Of a DNA stretch of 64,000 nucleotides, positions 59,482 through 64,000 are shown piece by piece. Positions within the stretch are counted from its first letter, which is position 1, and every line of letters starts with the position of its first letter. The notes beneath the pieces are model-generated. The model had not been told where the DNA came from. It did no database searches and saw nothing but the letters and a program-made list of their open reading frames with translations. The stretch comes from Litoribacter populi (GTDB lineage: Bacteria > Bacteroidota > Bacteroidia > Cytophagales > Cyclobacteriaceae), in the NCBI RefSeq assembly GCF_007483685.1, contig NZ_VMKN01000002.1:618510-682509 (forward strand), given 5' to 3'. Position numbers and translations under genes: made by a program.

Positions 59482-60708
59482 ATGAGCAAACTCCAGCAAG
59501 TACAGACACGGTCCTTTAAGCTAATAATGGCCATTCAGCTCTTATTTGCCTTGCTGCTTTTCATGTTTTCCATAGATTTGCTCACTTTTTCCCTAGCCAG
59601 ACTTAATAATGAAGTAGCAAGGGATATCTTCACCGCTACTTTTAATCCGTTTGTTGGGCTTTTTATTGGGTTGCTGATGACCGCCCTATTCCAGTCAAGC
59701 AGCATGGTGACTGCCATGGTGGTCGCTGTAGTGGCCAGCGGAAACTTAAGCCTTCAGCAAGCAGTACCCCTGATCATGGGTGCCAATATTGGAACCACGC
59801 TGACCAGTACACTTGTATCCTTTACCTTTATCATGAAGAAAAGTGGCTTCAAAAAAGCCCTTGCCGCAGGAGTCTTGCACGATTTCTTCAACATCTTTAC
59901 AGCTGTTATTCTTTTCCCTCTGGAGTATTACTTCGGTTTTCTTAGCAACACCGCAGAGTTATTAACCTCAGCTTTTTTCACTTCAGCAGCCATAGTAGAA
60001 GGGGATTATGTATATAATGTGCTCTTTACACGACCGGCCACCATCTGGGTGTATGATTTCATCGGCCAGGCTTTGATCACTTTGACCATAGGAATAATAT
60101 TGGTTTTTCTGACTATAAAGATCCTTTCGGACACTGTTTTGAAAACCTTCCTTTCTCCAAATTTCAAAAACATAAGTGAACATGTGTTTGGAGCACCTTG
60201 GAGAACTTTTATGTACGGTACAGTATTTACCGCTGCCGTACAATCCAGCACGGTAACCACTTCATTGGTAGTTCCGGCTGTAGCCACCAGGAAAATCTCT
60301 CTTGAAAAGGTTTTTCCTTTCATCATCGGAGCAAATGTGGGCACCACCATTACTGCAGTAGTCGCAGCCATCTACAAAACAGAAGCAGCTATAAGCATTG
60401 CTATTGTACACATCCTCTTTAATCTTATGGGGACACTGATATTCTTACCCTTTCCAGCACTGCGAAACTTACCCCTTCGGCTTGCCGTCTATTTTGGGCA
60501 GAAGTCAACGAAACGTAGATTCCTCAGCCTTGCCTATATCCTTTTGACCTTTTTCGTCATCCCGTTTTTACTGATCTATTTCAACAGAAAAGAAGATGTA
60601 CGTCCACTCGAGGCAAAAACTGAAGTAAAAAAAGAAATCCGGATGAGGGGACCCCTATCCGGATTGAAAGCAGTGGAGGGACATTTAAAGTCCCAGCCCA
60701 AATTTTAG
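59482..60708 (+). CDS. Na+/phosphate cotransporter family protein (NptA-like)
   Basis: 408 aa with two homologous membrane halves. Half one has LLMTALFQSSSMVTAMVVAV and VPLIMGANIGTTLTSTLVSF. Half two has AAVQSSTVTTSLVVPAVATR and FPFIIGANVGTTITAVVAAI. The paired Q-S-S and G-A-N-x-G-T-T motifs are the Na+/Pi cotransporter (SLC34-type) signature. There is no C-terminal PhoU domain, unlike the longer YjbB type; it ends in a charged tail of about 45 residues. Expected to import phosphate with Na+ or to efflux it. Confidence 0.9.
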   Translation: MSKLQQVQTRSFKLIMAIQLLFALLLFMFSIDLLTFSLARLNNEVARDIFTATFNPFVGLFIGLLMTALFQSSSMVTAMVVAVVASGNLSLQQAVPLIMGANIGTTLTSTLVSFTFIMKKSGFKKALAAGVLHDFFNIFTAVILFPLEYYFGFLSNTAELLTSAFFTSAAIVEGDYVYNVLFTRPATIWVYDFIGQALITLTIGIILVFLTIKILSDTVLKTFLSPNFKNISEHVFGAPWRTFMYGTVFTAAVQSSTVTTSLVVPAVATRKISLEKVFPFIIGANVGTTITAVVAAIYKTEAAISIAIVHILFNLMGTLIFLPFPALRNLPLRLAVYFGQKSTKRRFLSLAYILLTFFVIPFLLIYFNRKEDVRPLEAKTEVKKEIRMRGPLSGLKAVEGHLKSQPKF

Positions 60709-60712
60709 CTCA

Positions 60713-61363
60713 CTACTTGCCATTCAAAATCTCTACACCTGAACTGGTCCCTATGCGGTCAGCTCCTGCCTTAATGAACTCCACAGCCTGTTCATAGGTC
60801 TTGATCCCGCCACTGGCTTTGATGCCTACGTTGCTGGGAAGAATCTCACGCATCAGTTTGATATGCTCCAATTTCGCCCCTGAGGGAGCAAAACCGGTTG
60901 ATGTCTTTACAAAATCCACCCCAGCCTGGCTGCATATTTCACAGGCTTTCTTTATTTCATTTTCATCCAGGTAAGCGGTTTCAATGATTACTTTCAGGAT
61001 TCTTTCCTGCTCATGGCAGATAGTCGCAAGTTTTGCCAACTCTATTTTAGGCCAGTTCATGCCTGTCTTGAATGAGGTAGTAGACCAAACTACATCAATT
61101 TCATCAGCCCCATTTTTGATCGCCAACTCGGTTTCAAAAACCTTGGTTTCGGTCATGTTGTAGCCCAGGGGAAAACCCACCACCGTAACAACTTGCGTAT
61201 CTACCTCGCCCAAATCCCTTTTGGCCTTTTTTACCCAAAATGGAGGTACGCAGATCCCTTTAAAATTATATTTTTTTGCATCAGCCACCAACTGATCCAG
61301 ATCTCTGTCAGTCATGGTAGGCTTCAATATTGTCTGCTCTAGATAGCGCTCCAGGTTGTTCAT
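60713..61363 (-). CDS. deoC: Deoxyribose-phosphate aldolase
   Basis: 216 aa TIM barrel. It splits 2-deoxyribose-5-phosphate into glyceraldehyde-3-phosphate and acetaldehyde in deoxynucleoside breakdown. The Schiff-base Lys is in VDFVKTSTGFAPSGA; ADEIDVVW holds the active Asp, and GIKASGGIKTYEQAVEFIKA, GADRIGTSSG form the phosphate site. It is 7 bp after the dehydrogenase gene on the same strand. Confidence 0.95.
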   Translation of the reverse strand: MNNLERYLEQTILKPTMTDRDLDQLVADAKKYNFKGICVPPFWVKKAKRDLGEVDTQVVTVVGFPLGYNMTETKVFETELAIKNGADEIDVVWSTTSFKTGMNWPKIELAKLATICHEQERILKVIIETAYLDENEIKKACEICSQAGVDFVKTSTGFAPSGAKLEHIKLMREILPSNVGIKASGGIKTYEQAVEFIKAGADRIGTSSGVEILNGK

Positions 61364-61370
61364 ATTTCTT

Positions 61371-62573
61371 CTATTGGTTTACATAATCTTCTAAATAAGT
61401 GAAATTTTCGGTCAGCTTACCTACTTTAGCAATAGTAGCCCTGTCCAGCATCTCCGACTTTTCAAGCATAAGCTCTGGAATAACATGCTTCATCAGTTGA
61501 TTTCCGAAATCATGCGAAGCATCCCGTGGCAGTTCGCAAGGCAAATTATCAATTGCCATCACCGAAATATGATCAGGACTAGAGAATGCCTCCCTAGCCT
61601 CCAAAGTCTCGGGGTCAAAATCAAAAACCGGATCGGAAATTGAACTAGACTTAACAGTTGTGGGCACCGACCCATCTATATCACAGGTAATATCGGCTAT
61701 CACCTTGATTTTAAAATCTGGATGGGCAGTATCCTTTTTCTCAAATAACTTTGGAGCCTTACTGTCCCAGTAGGCAGCGGCTATGAAAATGTCACTGACT
61801 TTGGTAAACCTTACAAAATTGCTTTCATACAGTTCCGGCTGCTTATGGAATTCCTCCCTCCTGTATAGTCCGTCAGATTTTCTTTTGTTGTATTCTTCCG
61901 AACCGATCTGGGTATAAACAGGCTCTCCGTACTCTTTAGCTAAGAAATCAGCGGATTCAACTTTTCTCACTTTTAACCACTCCAATACTTCCATTGCCCC
62001 ATTGGCTACCTTGCCTGATCCTGTTACAACTATTTTGAGGGACGGAAGCTTCACTTTTTCAAGCTCTTTTTTCAGCTCTTGCAGATCAAAACATTCATGG
62101 GCTCTTTTGAGTGAAAAGGATTTACTCTTCTGACCATAAGTCCAGATTCCATTATAGGCACCTACTATCCCTGCCCATTTACCAAAAGCCACTAACCGGT
62201 TTCCTTTAGCATCTTTCAACACTTCATAATCGATCAGGGTAATGTTTTTTTCAAGAATCGCCTTCAACAGCCTCTTGTTGGAGGGTTGCTTCTTTATAGT
62301 ATGAGAAAAGAAAAAGTAGGTCTTATTGGATATAAGGTTTTCCACTGGTACCTCTTTGATACCCATTAGCACATCACAGCCTTCCAACTCCAAGCTCACC
62401 TCCACACCTTCGTCTACGTACTCCTCATCTTCATAGCAGCGATGAGGGCTGGGTTCAACCACAAAATCAAAAAACCGGTCTGAATCTTCATGTATGGTGG
62501 ACAGTTGGTCTGGTGAAAAAGCAACTCTCTTATCTTTGGGGACTTTGTTTTCCCGGATCAATCCAATTTTCAT
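61371..62573 (-). CDS. Saccharopine/lysine dehydrogenase-like oxidoreductase
   Basis: 400 aa. The N-terminal domain of the alanine dehydrogenase/saccharopine reductase fold starts KIGLIRENKVPKDKRVAFSP and includes TYFFFSHTIKKQ and LIDYEVLKDAKGNRLVAFGK, WAGIVGAYNG. The NAD-binding part has KIVVTGSGKVANGAMEVLEW. Later DITCDIDGSVPTTVKSSSIS and MAIDNLPCELPRDASHDFG match NAD-dependent saccharopine dehydrogenases (lysine-forming, LYS1-like) of eukaryotes and some Bacteroidota. The true substrate is uncertain. Cotranscribed with deoC. Confidence 0.85.
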   Translation of the reverse strand: MKIGLIRENKVPKDKRVAFSPDQLSTIHEDSDRFFDFVVEPSPHRCYEDEEYVDEGVEVSLELEGCDVLMGIKEVPVENLISNKTYFFFSHTIKKQPSNKRLLKAILEKNITLIDYEVLKDAKGNRLVAFGKWAGIVGAYNGIWTYGQKSKSFSLKRAHECFDLQELKKELEKVKLPSLKIVVTGSGKVANGAMEVLEWLKVRKVESADFLAKEYGEPVYTQIGSEEYNKRKSDGLYRREEFHKQPELYESNFVRFTKVSDIFIAAAYWDSKAPKLFEKKDTAHPDFKIKVIADITCDIDGSVPTTVKSSSISDPVFDFDPETLEAREAFSSPDHISVMAIDNLPCELPRDASHDFGNQLMKHVIPELMLEKSEMLDRATIAKVGKLTENFTYLEDYVNQ

Positions 62574-62622
62574 TGTAATTTGATAGGTTAAAATGTAACT
62601 TGATTCAATAAAAAAAGCAAAA

Positions 62623-63210
62623 ATGCAATACCTCTTCCTCCTTTTGTTTTGGGCGGTGTTTTATTTCACGCACACTTTCTTTGCTCGCTTGAAGTTAAAA
62701 AGAAAATTTCAGCGTATCATGGGAAAAGCATACAAATGGTATAGGTTTTTTTATTCCTTGATGTCAACAATACTGTTTTTGGCCATCTTTCTATTTGCAG
62801 CAAGCATTCCTCCCGAGCCACTATTTCCCGCCACAGATTTTACACAATATTTGGGCCTAATGGCTGCCGGCATTGGCACCATCATTTTGATCAAGTCATT
62901 CAAAAATTTTTCCCTCTGGAAGTTCAGCGGGATTGTGCCTCATGACGACTTGAAGGAAAAACAGGAACTGGTGGTCGAGGGCATTCACAAGTATTTGCGC
63001 CATCCCATATATTTAGGTCTGATATTCATTTTTTCAGGCTACCTGCTATTTACACCACCTTGGACTTCCCTAATCCATTTAATAGCCTTGGCAATTTATC
63101 TCCCGGTGGGCATTAATTATGAGGAAAAGAAATTAATTGCCATTTTTGGGGCAAAATATACAGCATACAAGTCCAATGTGCCGGCATTACTTCCAAGATT
63201 TACAAAATGA
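62623..63210 (+). CDS. Isoprenylcysteine carboxyl methyltransferase-like membrane methyltransferase
   Basis: 195 aa with about five membrane segments. The C-terminal signature VVEGIHKYLRHPIYLGLIFI and GINYEEKKLIAIFGAKYTAY is that of the ICMT/PEMT-like (and NnrU-related) family of SAM-dependent membrane methyltransferases. In bacteria the substrates are mostly lipids or unknown. Its stop overlaps the ATG of the next gene (at 63207), so the two should be coupled. The second half of this gene reappears at 63479-63860; that copy is an artefact (see below). Confidence 0.85.
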   Translation: MQYLFLLLFWAVFYFTHTFFARLKLKRKFQRIMGKAYKWYRFFYSLMSTILFLAIFLFAASIPPEPLFPATDFTQYLGLMAAGIGTIILIKSFKNFSLWKFSGIVPHDDLKEKQELVVEGIHKYLRHPIYLGLIFIFSGYLLFTPPWTSLIHLIALAIYLPVGINYEEKKLIAIFGAKYTAYKSNVPALLPRFTK

Positions 63211-63239
63211 CTGAACTTATACTTTACGCCCTATTATTC

Positions 63240-63281
63240 CGTAATAACATCGTATAGCATACATTATACGAAGTTATACGA
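63240..63281. other. 454 Titanium paired-end linker, copy 1 (library artefact)
   Basis: 42 nt beginning CGTAATAAC and ending AAGTTATACGA, with the loxP spacer GCATACAT in the centre and 13-bp loxP arms. As I remember the commercial 454 Titanium mate-pair linker, it agrees at 41 of 42 positions (A for T at 63250). It is not bacterial sequence. Confidence 0.93.
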
Positions 63282-63373
63282 GCCCGCCCCCGTCATCATA
63301 GCTGATTCGGGCCTGCTTTCAAAAAAGAATATTGAAGACCTCGTTGAAAAGGGATATGAGTTCATTTTGGGAG
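63282..63373 (+). pseudogene. Transposase fragment trapped between linkers
   Basis: The 92 bp encode APVIIADSGLLSKKNIEDLV, EKGYEFILG in one frame, the (V/I)-A-D-(A/S)-G-(L/M)-L-S-x-x-N and Y-(I/F)-I-L-G pattern of IS1634/IS4-type DDE transposases. It is most likely a mate-pair read end from an insertion sequence elsewhere in the genome, not a local gene. Confidence 0.75.
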
Positions 63374-63415
63374 TCGTATAACTTCGTATAATGTATGCTA
63401 TACGAAGTTATTACG
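63374..63415. other. 454 Titanium paired-end linker, copy 2 (library artefact)
   Basis: 42 nt beginning TCGTATAACTTCG and ending GAAGTTATTACG, the reverse complement of the first linker; as remembered it is a perfect match to the commercial sequence. The loxP site is complete. Confidence 0.95.
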
Positions 63416-63478
63416 CATTTGTCTTCCAGTATAGAGAGCAAGCTTCTAATCGCACCATATAGGAATTGAAATTTGATT

Positions 63479-63890
63479 CGCCACAGATTTTACACAATAT
63501 TTGGGCCTAATGGCTGCCGGCATTGGCACCATCATTTTGATCAAGTCATTCAAAAATTTTTCCCTCTGGAAGTTCAGCGGGATTGTGCCTCATGACGACT
63601 TGAAGGAAAAACAGGAACTGGTGGTCGAGGGCATTCACAAGTATTTGCGCCATCCCATATATTTAGGTCTGATTTTCATTTTTTCAGGCTACCTGCTATT
63701 TACACCAACTTGGACTTCCCTAATCCATTTAATAGCCTTGGCAATTTATCTCCCGGTGGGCATTAATTATGAGGAAAAGAAATTAATTGCCATTTTTGGG
63801 GCAAAATATACAGCATACAAGTCCAATGTGCCGGCATTACTTCCAAGATTTACAAAATGACTGAACTTATACTTTACGCCCTATTATTCC
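63479..63890. repeat. Artefactual second copy of 62829-63240
   Basis: 412 bp repeat of the 3' half of the ICMT-like gene and the first bases of the next gene, offset 650 bp. Two substitutions were seen (A/T in a synonymous Ile codon near 63023/63673, and C/A near 63058/63708, Pro to Thr). Copy 1 breaks exactly at the first linker and copy 2 continues into normal sequence, so copy 2 is the one joined to the real downstream gene. The frame at 63501-63860 is not a separate gene. Confidence 0.9.
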
Positions 63891-64000
63891 TTTTACTCAT
63901 TGCTCACACCCTCATGGCATCCAAAATGTACATGACCGTCCACCAAGACGATTCCCTCACCTTGAGAGAAAAAAACGACTGGAAACTAAAAGCCCTCATC
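63857..64000 (+). CDS. Small membrane-anchored protein, partial (3' end outside window)
   Basis: 48 codons from the ATG at 63857, which overlaps the stop of the methyltransferase copy. It begins MTELILYALLFLLLIAHTLM, a membrane helix, then ASKMYMTVHQDDSLTLREKN and DWKLKALI. The same start occurs at 63207 but is cut off by the linker. The beginning is in keeping with small two-helix membrane proteins, but too little is present to name a family. Confidence 0.6.
   Translation, partial: MTELILYALLFLLLIAHTLMASKMYMTVHQDDSLTLREKNDWKLKALI

Noticed and set aside
63240..63415. Inverted loxP sites as a natural site-specific recombination system
   Set aside because: The full 42-nt match to a sequencing-library linker, the exact break of the duplicated sequence at the linker and the foreign fragment between the sites all point to an assembly artefact.
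63501..63860. Second ICMT-like methyltransferase gene
   Set aside because: It is the 3' part of the gene at 62623-63210 repeated by the false join; it lacks the N-terminal half.

Overview
The window reads as chromosomal DNA of a Gram-negative bacterium of the phylum Bacteroidota, most likely order Cytophagales (Cyclobacteriaceae-like). The support is a fused SecDF, a curli locus of the Bacteroidota type, a TonB-linked barrel with an N-terminal carboxypeptidase-regulatory-like domain, the promoter pattern TTG-N19..21-TAnnTTTG, DUF4199 and ABA4-like membrane proteins, and many word-like dispersed intergenic repeats. The assignment rests on gene content only. No rRNA or tRNA gene was seen.

Layout. 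1-4800: a minus-strand curli (functional amyloid) locus (csgF partial, csgE, two curlin-repeat proteins, a small curlin-repeat protein) with a LuxR-type regulator. 5-7 kb: rdgB, udk and a DUF4199 protein. 7.2-9.3 kb: a lineage-specific 259-aa protein, a tiny hydrophobic peptide and dispersed repeats. 9274-11900: a complete IS21-family element with a 5-bp target duplication. 12-22.6 kb: an ion and envelope-stress neighbourhood (P-type cation ATPase, MscS channel, K+/H+ antiporter, UspA-like protein) interleaved with small membrane proteins, including two members of an unnamed paralogous family. 23-26.5 kb: a small membrane-anchored protein and secDF. 26.6-29.8 kb: two related multi-pass proteins, a CPPHCGG-tailed peptide and a NarL-type histidine kinase/response regulator pair. 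29.9-35.3 kb: guaB, then repeat-rich DNA carrying an IS110-family element with a structured non-coding end (candidate bridge RNA). 35.3-40.3 kb: an RNA methyltransferase, prmC, a broken HigA antitoxin and an M19 dipeptidase. 40.4-43.6 kb: haaO-kynU-kmo of the kynurenine pathway. 43.6-50.5 kb: a MazEF-like pair, mtgA, an acylphosphatase, a VWA/MoxR pair, a MaoC hydratase and an MFS transporter. 50.6-63.2 kb: a serine hydrolase, a response regulator, an outer-membrane barrel, sod, tadA, topoisomerase IB, two phosphate-transport-type proteins, deoC, a lysine/saccharopine dehydrogenase-like protein and an ICMT-like methyltransferase.

The most important caution is at the right end. 63240-63281 and 63374-63415 are two 42-nt loxP-containing sequences that match the 454 Titanium paired-end library linker. 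They enclose a transposase fragment and are followed by a 412-bp repeat of 62829-63240. This is best explained as a sequencing or assembly artefact, so the second methyltransferase copy there should not be counted as a gene.

The most promising biology is the IS110-family element, whose non-coding end is strongly structured and shares 9 nt with the DNA flanking the insertion; the ion-stress cluster with its paralogous small proteins; and the two-component cluster with twin membrane proteins.
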